This document shows positions 16,846 to 25,808 of a stretch of DNA of 64,000 nt, piece after piece; position 1 is the first letter of the stretch; every line of letters begins with the position of its first letter. The stretch is taken from assembly GCF_030944625.1 (NCBI RefSeq), contig NZ_JAUSXY010000001.1, forward strand, positions 2,108,001-2,172,000, read 5' to 3'. The position numbers and the translations under genes were made by a program. Origin of the DNA: Arthrobacter sp. SLBN-112 (GTDB lineage: Bacteria; Actinomycetota; Actinomycetes; Actinomycetales; Micrococcaceae). The notes under the pieces are model-generated. The model was given only the letters and a program-made list of their open reading frames with translations, was not told the origin of the DNA and did not search any database.

Positions 16846-18771
16846 TTAAGGCAGCAGATTGTAATACTGGGCACTCCCGATTTGTTCGCCCCGATAATGG
16901 GCTTTTACCCAGTCCACGATTCTTGCCGACTCTCCGCGGCCTTCTAGGGTAAGCGGCGGCAGATCCTGAACCACTACACAGGCCACCTGATGGTCGGTGA
17001 CCATACGCTGAAACTGCTCCAAGGTTGGGAAGGGATCGGTGCCGTCAAAACCGCCCAGAGGCAGCACCGGTCGCATGCTGGCCAACTGGTAGTTAGCGGC
17101 TGTCTCCGACCCCACCATGGCCGCCGACCATTTGCTACTGGACGGAGTGGCGCGAAGGCGCGAAACGATTCCGGATTCCGGCAGGTTGCCGAACATTACC
17201 GCCATGAAACTAGCTGGCACATCGGGACCCATCTGCTGACGGTCGGGATGATCCGTGCGTATGCCGAGGATACTGGGACCAGCCACGACACCTGCACCCT
17301 CATGTGGACTCAGAACTGTATTAATGGACCAAACAAAAGGACCGACCAATAGCGCCACTGCCAAAAGTCCTCTTGTCACTTTCCGGAGGGCTGGAAATGG
17401 AGGTGGGACCACCAGGAAGGTGATGGCCACGGACCAGACCAGGAGTGCCACCAAAGGACCTAGCGGGAAATCAGCCGTTGAGCGACTCGCGGAGAGGAAG
17501 GCCAGAACCATTGTTACCAAGAGCGTTCCAACCAGCATCCAGCGTGCGTTTCGCCGTTCAATAAGCCTGTATAAGTGCAGCAGGCCGGTCCCTGCGAGGC
17601 AGCATAGCGGTGGTACAACAGTTAGGCAGTAATACGGATGGACAATCCCGGACATGAACGCCAACACCGTTGAGGAGCAGAGAAACCAAAGAACACACAG
17701 ACTGAGGAAAGCCCGATATCGTTGGCTACCGCTCTGCCGCTTGATGTGCCAGAGGGCAATGCACATTCCTGCTACGGCCAGAGGCAGGAACCAGCCGAAC
17801 TGGCCCGAGAACTGCGGTTGAAGGAATCGCTGAAAGCCTGGATCCAGTTTTTCCGCAAGGCTCTCCATGCTGGGAGACATCGTCCGGGTGGCGTCCTCAC
17901 CGGTAAGGCGGTCCAGACCGTTGTAGCCCAAGCTCAATTCCACGGCGCTGTTAAGACGGGATCCTCCGACGAATGGCCGGTTCGCCGCCGGGACCATTTG
18001 GACCAGGACAAACCACCAGCCGCCGGTAACCAGTGCAGTTAGCAGGGCGACCGAGACGTGCAGAATACGCTTCAGTAACGGCCCGCTGGCAAAGGCAAGA
18101 TAGGTAACAGCGACAGCGGGCAGGACCAGTGCGATCTGAAGCTGCTTGGTCAGCAGAGCAGCACCCGTGAGCGCGCCGGCTAAAAGCAGCCACCGAAGCT
18201 TGTTGCGGCGGATTGACTCCAACGCGGTATAGGCCACGCCAATCATCAGCAGGGTAAGCAGTGCATCTGGATTGTTGTAGCGGAACATCACAGCTGCAAC
18301 TGGGGTTATGGCGAAAAACGTCGCTGCGAGGAGCCCCGCGGCGCTCCCGACATAAGTGCGAACCATCCGGTACAGCAGGTAGACACTGGTAACTCCCATC
18401 AGTGCCTGCGGCACCAGGATGCTCCAGGGGCTCAGACCGAAAGCCCGGACGGAAGCCGACATTACCCAGAGGCTGAGCGGAGGCTTGTCGACGCTAATGG
18501 CGTTGCCTGGATCCGAGGAGGAAAAGAAGAATGCCGTCCAATCCTGTGAGCCTGCCATGGCTGCTGCAGAATAGTACGAATTGGCCCATCCGTTTCTATC
18601 CAGGCCCCAAAGATAGAGCACAGCGGTTAGGGCCAACAGGGCCCACAACATCCAAGTTTCCCGCCGGCGGCCCAAGTGTGGTGGGTATGGCTCCCGGGCG
18701 TTTTTGCGCACTCGAAGCCCCCGCGCTAGAAGCTCAGAGGGGTCTGACGGATCTTGTGCTAAGGGCTTCAA
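16846..18771 (-). CDS. GT39 / ArnT-like polyprenyl-phosphate-sugar transferase (copy 1)
   Basis: 641 residues, a polytopic membrane protein of the GT39/ArnT/PMT superfamily, which transfers sugars from polyprenyl phosphate to proteins or glycolipids outside the membrane. The first membrane segment follows a 40-residue cytoplasmic tail. The first external loop has GLDRNGWANSYYSAAAMAG and VDKPPLSLW, with the acidic residue typical of the catalytic loop. About eleven to thirteen membrane segments and a C-terminal extracytoplasmic domain (about 480-641) follow. ATG 18771 overlaps the GT2 stop by 4 nt, so the sugar donor maker and the user are coupled. Acceptor unknown; the adjacent pilins are candidates. 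Confidence 0.85.
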   Translation of the reverse strand: MKPLAQDPSDPSELLARGLRVRKNAREPYPPHLGRRRETWMLWALLALTAVLYLWGLDRNGWANSYYSAAAMAGSQDWTAFFFSSSDPGNAISVDKPPLSLWVMSASVRAFGLSPWSILVPQALMGVTSVYLLYRMVRTYVGSAAGLLAATFFAITPVAAVMFRYNNPDALLTLLMIGVAYTALESIRRNKLRWLLLAGALTGAALLTKQLQIALVLPAVAVTYLAFASGPLLKRILHVSVALLTALVTGGWWFVLVQMVPAANRPFVGGSRLNSAVELSLGYNGLDRLTGEDATRTMSPSMESLAEKLDPGFQRFLQPQFSGQFGWFLPLAVAGMCIALWHIKRQSGSQRYRAFLSLCVLWFLCSSTVLAFMSGIVHPYYCLTVVPPLCCLAGTGLLHLYRLIERRNARWMLVGTLLVTMVLAFLSASRSTADFPLGPLVALLVWSVAITFLVVPPPFPALRKVTRGLLAVALLVGPFVWSINTVLSPHEGAGVVAGPSILGIRTDHPDRQQMGPDVPASFMAVMFGNLPESGIVSRLRATPSSSKWSAAMVGSETAANYQLASMRPVLPLGGFDGTDPFPTLEQFQRMVTDHQVACVVVQDLPPLTLEGRGESARIVDWVKAHYRGEQIGSAQYYNLLP

Positions 18772-20009
18772 GAGGCCCGAGCTGTTTGGGCGCCTGAGAT
18801 CCCAACGCGGCCAGCTGCTGCGTCGGTCCTGGGAACTCGGAAAACCCAGATGCGCAACATGACGAAGCGCATAAGTGTCGCGAGGATGTTGGCCGCGGTA
18901 AGTGTCACGAGCTCCATCGTAGAGGACGAGTGCGGTGCAGAAGCGTGCAATATCAACAATGATGATGATGTTATTGACCAGGCCAGTGTAAAGACAACAA
19001 GTCCCTGGAACTGCTGGGTGAAGAGCCTGTCCGGGCCGTTCATGCCGAATGTAAAACGCCGGTTAGCGGCTGTATTGCCCACAGCCGTCAGGAGGAGGGC
19101 GAGAAAATTGGCCGGCTGTGCGCCAAGAGGCTCCTGGAACAGCACATAGAGCAGGGCGAAGGCCACCGTTGAGATGGCTCCGACAACGCCGAACCGAATA
19201 ACTTGGCCAAAAAAGCTGGGCCTCGACTGTGGAACCATGGGGCGCCGCCCCAGCTCTGCATAAATCGCTTGGACGGGAATCGACCCCTTCACGAGGGAAC
19301 CAGCAACGCGAATGAGTCCGCGAATGTCATCAGCTGCAGTCTGCATGATGTCCACCCGACTGTCCGGGTCGTCCACCCAGTCCACTGGGATCTCGTGGAT
19401 CCGAAGGCCCGAGCGCTCCGCGATGATGAGGAGTTCCGTGTCAAAGAACCACCCGTTGTCCTCAACATGCGGAAGGAGTTTCTTCGCGACGTCAGACCGG
19501 ATGGCCTTGAAACCGCACTGAGCATCGGAGAATCGAACCTGCATGGTGCGCTTCAGCAGAAAGTTGTAGGACCGCGAAATGAACTCACGCTGCGGGCCGC
19601 GGCTAACGCGGGAGCTCTGGCCAAGCCTCGTGCCAATGGAGATATCCGAGTGGCCGGACAATAACGGGGCAACCAGTGGCGGAAGCGCCGCAAGGTCCGT
19701 GGAGAGGTCCACGTCCACATAAGCCAAGACTTCCGCATCGGAAGAACTCCAGGCGTCCCGGAGGGCCCACCCGCGGCCCTTCACGTCAAGCCGCCGGTAA
19801 GCGACGTTTGGCATGCGACCGGCCAGGCTGGCCCCGATCACTGGTGTCTTGTCAGTGCTTGCGTTGTCGGCGATGGTAATCTGCCACGTCACTGAAATTT
19901 CGTTATGGAGATAATTTGCGAGTTCAGTGATGCTTTTTTCGAGTACCGATTCCTCATTGAAGACCGGTACGACAATTTCAAGCGCCAGGCCCCCGTGGCT
20001 AAGTTTCAT
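18768..20009 (-). CDS. GT2 polyprenyl-phosphate glycosyltransferase fused to GtrA flippase-like domain (copy 1)
   Basis: 413 residues. Residues 1 to about 245 are a GT2 domain like dolichol-phosphate mannose synthase: EIVVPVFNEE, DNASTDKT, the D-V-D metal site in YVDVDLSTD, and DAQCGFKAI. Residues about 265-395 are a four-helix GtrA domain (FGVVGAISTVAFALLY, NRRFTFG, RFVMLRIWVF), a family thought to move polyprenyl-phosphate sugars across the membrane. The fusion therefore could both load and flip a sugar for the coupled GT39 enzyme. ATG 20009 opens the pair; a membrane-protein gene diverges from it. A paralogue is at 35446-36684. Confidence 0.88.
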   Translation of the reverse strand: MKLSHGGLALEIVVPVFNEESVLEKSITELANYLHNEISVTWQITIADNASTDKTPVIGASLAGRMPNVAYRRLDVKGRGWALRDAWSSSDAEVLAYVDVDLSTDLAALPPLVAPLLSGHSDISIGTRLGQSSRVSRGPQREFISRSYNFLLKRTMQVRFSDAQCGFKAIRSDVAKKLLPHVEDNGWFFDTELLIIAERSGLRIHEIPVDWVDDPDSRVDIMQTAADDIRGLIRVAGSLVKGSIPVQAIYAELGRRPMVPQSRPSFFGQVIRFGVVGAISTVAFALLYVLFQEPLGAQPANFLALLLTAVGNTAANRRFTFGMNGPDRLFTQQFQGLVVFTLAWSITSSSLLILHASAPHSSSTMELVTLTAANILATLMRFVMLRIWVFRVPRTDAAAGRVGISGAQTARAS

Positions 20010-20084
20010 GCTATGTATGCTATGGACGGCTTGGGGGCCGAATGTAGAAACTTGGGGAATACTGATGAACTTCTTGGGGAATCC

Positions 20085-22028
20085 TTGATCTCTTGGCTTG
20101 CTGCCCTGCCGGGCTTTGGTGTCGCCAGTGCGGTGCTCTTGCTGCCCGGACTGGTTTTTGGCTGGGCGCTGGGGTTACGGCGGATCTGGATGATGTCGCT
20201 TGCCCCAGTCCTGACGGCATCACTTGTTGCGGTGTCCACCCTTGTTTGCTGGTGGGTGCACGTTGACTGGCAGTTGGGCGCGTTCACCGTATCGGTAGCG
20301 GTGTGCGCCGGAGTTGCGCTCGTCCTTGTCCGTGCAGGGGCCAAGCTGTGGCCGAAGTTCTTCTCTTGGGATCGAGGAGAAGAGAGGGCAGGCCGTGCAT
20401 ACTGGATTGCACTGCTCGCCAGCGCAATCTTTCTGGCTCTGCGCTATGCCCAGATTGTCGAGGATCCGGCCAACATCAACCAAGGCATAGACACGCCATT
20501 TCACCTTAACCTCGTCCAACAGATCATCGATTCGCGTGACGGTTCACCCTTCTCTGTAAGGGGTCTAATGGGGGAGACCGCAGGGTTTTACCCGCAGATC
20601 TGGCACGCGCTTGCTGCCCTTGTCGCTGAGGCAACCGGGTTACCAGTGGTTGAGGCAGCGAACGCCTTAAATTTCGCTGTTGTAGCCCTAGCTTGGCCGA
20701 TCGGTGTACTTTTCTTGGTCAAGGTCGTTGTTGGTCCCAAGATGATCGCCTTGCTATCTGCCGGTATTGCGAGCGCCGGGTTCTTCGCTTTTCCTTTTAC
20801 TGTCATGCAGAGCCAGAAGAGCGACTTCGGTCCGCTGTTCCCCTACATGCTTGCTGTCACGTTCTTGGCTCCCCTGCTGACGGTATGGGCTTCGTTACTT
20901 GGATTTGGCCGCGATCCAATTCCTTGGCCCCTAGGCCTCACAACACTCCTTGCCGGACTGCCGGGATTAGTTATCACTCACATGTCGGCGTTGGTTGCCC
21001 TCGTGGGGCTTACATCGGGTTTCACGGCCATGGCCGCCGTGCATTCTTTCCGGAAACTCAGACAGGTGAGGTCCGGCCCTTTTCCTTACCTGCAGTGGAT
21101 AGCACTTTGGACCAGCGCATTCTTCTTTGGCTTGATAGTTTGGGCCGGTGTGCGGCCTTGGACCACCACATGGGATCCGATTGACACCTTTCCAGGGGCC
21201 GTAGGAAGTGTTCTCGAAGCGGCTCCTACGCACGGCGACGTAAGCTGGGGCCTTGCGGCGCTCACTCTGCTGGGAACCGCCGTCCTGTTCGGTCGCCCAT
21301 GCGAACGGTGGTTTCTGGCTGCATACGGAGGCGCCGTCGCGCTTTACCTGGTGGCGGCGTCGGTACCGCAGTCGTTCGCGAGGCAAATTGTTATTGGTGC
21401 GTGGTACGGGGACCCGCCCAGGCTCGCCGCCCTCCTGCCGATGTTTTGGGCCGTATTTGTCGGCCTAGCGGCGACGTGGTTCTTTGAAAACGTCGCCTCC
21501 AGCTTCCGCGTTAAATGGCTTGTTGCCATTCCCATCACGGCGGTAGCAGCAGCCACCATAATGTGGCCAACAAATTCGCAAACGACGCCAGGGAGGGAAC
21601 GCACCTACGCTCTATCAGGAGACTCACCATTGGTGAGCCCCGATGAACTTAAAATTATGCGACGGCTTAGTTCCGAAGTGCCAGAGGGCGCCGTGATGGC
21701 CAACAACCCTTGGGATGGGAGTTCTACGGCATACGCTATCGCGAATCGACGGGTACTCTTCCCGCACGCGTATACCGGTTCGAATGCGGACCGTTTACTG
21801 TTGGCTGAGACGCTAAACAGGGCAACTCCCGGGTCTGAGGCCTGCGCGGCCGCAAAAAGAGAAAATGTTCAATTTCTCCTCGACTTCGGTGACCACTATA
21901 TTGATCCGCTGCGAACCGAAGTCAATGATTTTCCGGGCATTAGTGTTCCAGCGAATTCGCCGGCGTTCGTCAAGGTGGATCAACAAGGCTCCGCAGTCCT
22001 GTATCGATTCGTGGGTTGCGACCTCTAG
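20085..22028 (+). CDS. Polytopic membrane protein, DUF6541-like, possibly a cell-surface glycosyltransferase
   Basis: About 647 residues with roughly twelve membrane segments and a C-terminal extracytoplasmic domain (about 520-647). The architecture resembles GT-C glycosyltransferases; the loop NQGIDTPFHLNLVQQI could hold acidic catalytic residues. The TTG at 20085 is chosen because GGGGA precedes it and the product then starts MISWLAALPGFGVAS, directly at the first membrane segment. Upstream in-frame codons overlap the divergent GT2 gene. The stop TAG (22026-22028) is part of the CTAG duplicated by the IS1380 insertion, so the element sits exactly at the gene end. Function not proven. Confidence 0.75.
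   Translation: MISWLAALPGFGVASAVLLLPGLVFGWALGLRRIWMMSLAPVLTASLVAVSTLVCWWVHVDWQLGAFTVSVAVCAGVALVLVRAGAKLWPKFFSWDRGEERAGRAYWIALLASAIFLALRYAQIVEDPANINQGIDTPFHLNLVQQIIDSRDGSPFSVRGLMGETAGFYPQIWHALAALVAEATGLPVVEAANALNFAVVALAWPIGVLFLVKVVVGPKMIALLSAGIASAGFFAFPFTVMQSQKSDFGPLFPYMLAVTFLAPLLTVWASLLGFGRDPIPWPLGLTTLLAGLPGLVITHMSALVALVGLTSGFTAMAAVHSFRKLRQVRSGPFPYLQWIALWTSAFFFGLIVWAGVRPWTTTWDPIDTFPGAVGSVLEAAPTHGDVSWGLAALTLLGTAVLFGRPCERWFLAAYGGAVALYLVAASVPQSFARQIVIGAWYGDPPRLAALLPMFWAVFVGLAATWFFENVASSFRVKWLVAIPITAVAAATIMWPTNSQTTPGRERTYALSGDSPLVSPDELKIMRRLSSEVPEGAVMANNPWDGSSTAYAIANRRVLFPHAYTGSNADRLLLAETLNRATPGSEACAAAKRENVQFLLDFGDHYIDPLRTEVNDFPGISVPANSPAFVKVDQQGSAVLYRFVGCDL
22025..22028 (+). repeat. IS1380 target-site duplication, left copy
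   Basis: CTAG directly before the left inverted repeat, matched by CTAG at 23744-23747. Four base pairs fits the IS1380 family. It supplies the stop codon of the preceding gene. Confidence 0.75.
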
Positions 22029-23743
22029 CCTCGATTTTTCATGATGGCTGGTGGTGACTGCGGACTCGGGCAGGCGCGGTGGCCTGCGGTTGTTTTCTGT
22101 TTTCGGGCGCCGTGGTATGGCCTGTTGGGTCGCCTGGTTTGGCGCCGGTTCCACTTCCGGTGGTGGGGCTGGTCGTCGGGGCTGGGGTGGTGACTGCTCA
22201 TCCTGAGCGGGCAAGCAGGAGTTGTCTAAGGCGATTGGTGTTTTCCAGAAGCAGTTTCAGAAGGTCTTTCTCGGGCGCTGTTTCCGGCAGGAGGAGCTGG
22301 GTGCGGCGGGCTCGGGTGATGATTTTCCCTGCGGTTGTGAAGAGCCGGTAGCGCCAGCGTTTGATGTCCCAGGCTTTGGCGTGGTGGCCGTCCGGGAGGG
22401 CGGCGAGCTGGAGCCAGGAGACCAGGTTGAAGGCCAGGGCGACAATGTTCGCCCAGGCCTGGTTCGCGGCGAAGTCGAACGGGAGCTTGCCCAGGCCGGT
22501 GTTTTTCAGGGTTTTGACCCGGTTCTCGCACCGTCCCCGGGCGCGGTGTCTGGCGTCCAGGAAGGGTCCGTGCCAGCGGGGTGAGTTGGTCAGGAACGCG
22601 GTGATCCGGTGCCCGTCGGTATCGAGCAGACTCGGCTGCGCGCCGGGGTGCAGCGGCTCGGCGCGCAGGAACAGTTTTGTGCCTGGCGGGTAGTCAGTGA
22701 TCGGGATGACGTCGGTGGCGTTGATGACCCAGGCATCGGTGCGGTCGTTCCCGGTCTGGTCCAGGGCCGGTTGCCAGTACTGTTTGTCGCTGATCCAGTC
22801 GACCATGTGGGCCTTGCCGAACGGGAGGGTGTAGCTGGTGGTGAACTGCACGCCGAGGCGGTGCAGGTGCCAGAGGAACTTCCGCGAGGCCCCGGCACTG
22901 TCGGTCCGGACCAGCACTTTCTCCCCGGCCAGGGCCCCGGTCGCGGTAAAGAAGCTCTCGGGAAGTTGGGCTGTGGCGGTGTGGAAGACCCGGATGTGGT
23001 CCTCGGCGCTGTTCGCTCCGGCGTTTCCGGGCCGCAGCACCGCGGCGAGGATCTCTCCGGAGCCGTTGCCGGCACCGTAATCACAGGAAGCGATGAAGGG
23101 GGCGACGCCGTAGCCGCGTTTGTAGGTGCCGGCGACGTTTTCCTTATCGGAGTGTGAGGTCACCAGGGTCGCGTCGATGTCGATCACGAGCGGGTCTGCG
23201 GCGGTCGCGGCCAGTGCCGGGTTCGTTGCCCCGGCGGCGTTCCAGGCCCGGGTGCGCAGTTCCCGAGTGAGGGTCTCAAAGCCGTAGCCGAACAGCTCCG
23301 GGTTCGTGACAGTGCGTTCGAAGAACCGGGACACTGTCGCGTTCGAGGGAAGCTGACCGAAAAGCGCGGGCGAGGACCGGAAGATGTCCAGATCCGAGGC
23401 ATGTTCAGCGCCGGCGGCGAGCATCGCGGTCAGAGATCCAACCAGCCGTCCAGACGGTGCTTCGCTCCGGAGGGGACAAACTGGCCGAGCCTGTCCTCGC
23501 ACAGCCTGCCGAAACCCAGCGCGTCCATGAAGCCGGTGAGCACCGAAACCCCGGCGAGGGAAATCAGCGACTGGCCGGTGAAACTGACCGGCAGGGACGG
23601 GAAGACGAAGGTAGACTTTTACATCGAAAGGGTGCTCCCTAGCTCGGCAAATAACGGTCTCGACAACCACTATTTTCCCAGCTCAGAGCACCCTTTCCCT
23701 GCTTAAACACGCCCGGCGCCCAGCGCCCCATGAAAACCCCGGG
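22029..23743 (-). mobile_element. IS1380-family insertion sequence, complete ends
   Basis: 1,715 bp. Left end CCTCGATTTTTCATG (22029-22043) and the complement of the right end CCCGGGGTTTTCATG (23729-23743) match at 11 of 15 positions. Both sides are flanked by CTAG. The size and single transposase fit IS1380. A perfect 12-bp inverted repeat (23626-23637 with 23686-23697, GAAAGGGTGCTC) lies upstream of the transposase; such hairpins can block transcripts entering from outside. Confidence 0.85.
22198..23618 (-). pseudogene. IS1380-family transposase, frameshifted near its N-terminus
   Basis: A DDE transposase. From about 23450 to the stop at 22198 the frame is open and shows DPLVIDIDATLVTSHSDKEN, VRTDSAGASRKF and ENRVKTLKNTGL, typical of IS1380. 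The expected N-terminus (SFTGQSLISLAGVSVLTGFM, then LCEDRLGQFVPSGAKHR) is encoded in another frame from about 23618 to 23453. Joining them needs one extra base near 23450-23455. No clear start codon is visible in the N-terminal frame, where the codon before the first residue is TAA. This copy is probably inactive unless the shift is a sequence error. Confidence 0.82.
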
Positions 23744-23747
23744 CTAG
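23744..23747 (+). repeat. IS1380 target-site duplication, right copy
   Basis: CTAG following the right inverted repeat, the partner of 22025-22028. Confidence 0.75.
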
Positions 23748-23860
23748 CCGCACCTCCCCATGAAACCGATTTGGAGCGGAACCCGCCCTGCTGAGTCTCT
23801 GCTGACGGGTCGTCGTCGTTACACCGCCACTGGAAGATGGACCTCTCTGGACGGCCCAAT

Positions 23861-23893
23861 GGACCCCCTCGGTTCTGGGTGCCGAGGGGGTCC
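23861..23893. terminator. Strong hairpin downstream of tadC copy 2
   Basis: GGACCCCCTCGG (23861-23872) pairs perfectly with CCGAGGGGGTCC (23882-23893) around a 9-nt loop. It sits about 50 nt beyond the minus-strand tadC2 stop, where the tad2 transcript should end. The minus strand has no T run, while the plus strand has GGTCTTT after it, so direction is uncertain. Confidence 0.55.
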
Positions 23894-23943
23894 GGTCTTT
23901 GGGGGCGCCGGATAGCGCATTGGGTGGCTTGCGCCGACTAAAG

Positions 23944-24849
23944 TCACCAGGCAGAGAAGCTCTTCATCACGTTGATTGCCGCCGGGCCAATAATGACGAT
24001 GAACAGCACCGGCAGGATGGCGAACATCAACGGGAAGAGCACCTTGACCGGCAGTTTCATGGCCTTTTCTTCTGCCCGCTGCCTCCGCTTAATCCTCATT
24101 TGTTTTGCCTGCGTCCTGAGGACCTTTGCGATGGCGATGCCGTAGATGTCAGCCTGGACGACGGAACGGACGAAGGACCTCAGGTCTGGTACGTCGGTCC
24201 TTGTGGCCAGGGACTCGTAGGCTTCACGCCGGCTTCGGCCAACTTGCATGTCCTGCAGGGTCCGCATGAGTTCAAAAGCCAATGGCCCTTTTCCATTTTG
24301 ACCGGCCCGGGCCATTGCAGCTTCAAAGCCCAAGCCTGCCTCAACCGAAATGAGCATCTGATCCAAGGTGTTGGGTAGTTCCAGCTCGATTGCCTTTTGG
24401 CGTTCCGCGCCCCTGCCATGAATCAGGATGTCGGGGACGAAATAGGCGAGTGCGGCGGCCAGCACCACGAACAGCGAGGCAGAGGGCGTCACATTGTTGC
24501 TGATGAAGAGGATTCCTAGAACCGCGACGAGGAGCGCCAAGACCGGTTTGGCTATCAGGAGCCGCGGAAGGGGCAGCTGTGCCGGCCGTCCGGCGCGGCT
24601 GAGGAGTTTATCCAGCCAAGCAACATAGCCCTTTGGCGTAACCCTCATTCCGAGCGGGATTGCCGGCTTGGAATCAGACTGCCCGGAAACAAGTGCCCCG
24701 GGCACTCCGCTGTCGATCAGGCGGATGCCCTTGCCAAGGTTGCTGCGGACTGCCGCGACGCCCCTCCGATCCACGGAGAGGAACGACCACGCCAGAAAAG
24801 AAACAGGGAACACGATCAGGCCAACGATAAGCCAAGCCATGGTTGTCAT
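23944..24849 (-). CDS. tadC: Tad platform protein TadC (copy 2)
   Basis: 301 residues, T2SSF family, clearly paralogous to the protein at 8573-9460: the block LELPNTLDQMLISVEAGLGFEAAMARAGQNGKG is nearly the same in both. It has an N-terminal membrane anchor, a central membrane pair and a C-terminal hydrophobic hairpin (VLFPLMFAILPVLFIVIIGPA). ATG 24849 follows AGGAGG in the gap after tadB2. Last gene of locus 2; it has no pseudo-HPt gene after it, unlike locus 1. Confidence 0.92.
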   Translation of the reverse strand: MTTMAWLIVGLIVFPVSFLAWSFLSVDRRGVAAVRSNLGKGIRLIDSGVPGALVSGQSDSKPAIPLGMRVTPKGYVAWLDKLLSRAGRPAQLPLPRLLIAKPVLALLVAVLGILFISNNVTPSASLFVVLAAALAYFVPDILIHGRGAERQKAIELELPNTLDQMLISVEAGLGFEAAMARAGQNGKGPLAFELMRTLQDMQVGRSRREAYESLATRTDVPDLRSFVRSVVQADIYGIAIAKVLRTQAKQMRIKRRQRAEEKAMKLPVKVLFPLMFAILPVLFIVIIGPAAINVMKSFSAW

Positions 24850-24859
24850 TCATTTCCTC

Positions 24860-25808
24860 CTAGAACTTGATCTTGACGACGCGGCTCAACCAGAACGACC
24901 CAACGCACAGGAGCACTACTGCGACGCCGAGCAAAATCCAGCCGATCAAGTTGGTGTATAGCGTGCCGATGTATGAGCTATTGACCACCGACATGTAAAG
25001 GAACATGCCGATCGGCAAAGCGACGAGGAGTGTATGCGGACAATTTGCCTTCGGCACTGAGGGCCTTGACCTGGCCCTTGATCTGGCTTCGTTCCCTGAT
25101 GGTTTCCCCTACCTGGTCAAGGACTTCCGCCAGGTCGCCGCCCACTTCGCGATGGATTTCGATTGCCTGCCCCACCCATTCAAAGTCCTCGCTGCGCAGC
25201 CGATGTGCCGCGTCGAGCATTGAGTCCCTGAGATCCCGTCCGAGCCTGTTTTCGTTGACCAGCCTGGCGAACTCTTCGGAAGTGGGAGCGTCCGCTTCCT
25301 TGGCCACCGCGTCAACAGAACGCAAGAGACTGTGGCCGGCACGCAGGCCGCCTGAGAGCATCTGCAGGGTGTCACCCAACTGAGCCTCAAACTTGGCACG
25401 ACGTCGGGAAGACAGCACGTTCAAGACCACCATGGCCAAAAGGGGTGTCGCCACAATGAAGAGAAGCGCGGGCAGCAGCCCCCCAAGGATGAAGCCAACG
25501 AAGCCGGCAGTGACAGCGCTGCAGGCCACGAGTAACAGGAAGTCTGCCTGGCGCATTTTCAGGCCGGCCTGCTCCAAAGATGCCCTGCTGCCGAACCGGG
25601 CGTTCTTACTGACATTCCGTTCCAGGAAGGACGTAGCCGAATCCGTGGCCCGCGTCAGCAGTGTGGGGCCATTGACCACGCCGGGGCGTCGTCGGGAAAT
25701 TGCTATTTCTCCCCTGGCGCTTTTGAACGTGACCAGGAAAAGCACAGCCCCCGCAGCCAAGCAGAGTGTGACTCCCAGGGCGAGGAATACCGGGTTTGTA
25801 ACGGTCAC
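24860..25808 (-). pseudogene. tadB: Tad platform protein TadB (copy 2), frameshifted
   Basis: The first part, from GTG 25808, is a normal TadB (LGDTLQMLSGGLRAGHSLLRSVD, IKGQVKALSAEGKLSAY). It then leaves frame at about 25031 and stops at 24978. The remaining membrane segments (LLVALPIGMFLYMSVV through SRVVKIKF) continue in the next frame to 24860. Removing one base (T at 25031, plus strand) restores S-A-Y-L-L-V-A-L-P-I-G, matching S-A-Y-I-L-I-A-M-P-F-G of copy 1. The break would remove the last two membrane helices. It is either a real mutation that disables locus 2 or a sequence error. The GTG start overlaps the tadA2 stop (GTGA). Confidence 0.9.

Noticed and set aside
19905..20084. Longer form of the membrane protein at 20085
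   Set aside because: Would overlap the 5' end of the divergent GT2-GtrA gene and adds sequence without membrane segments or family likeness.
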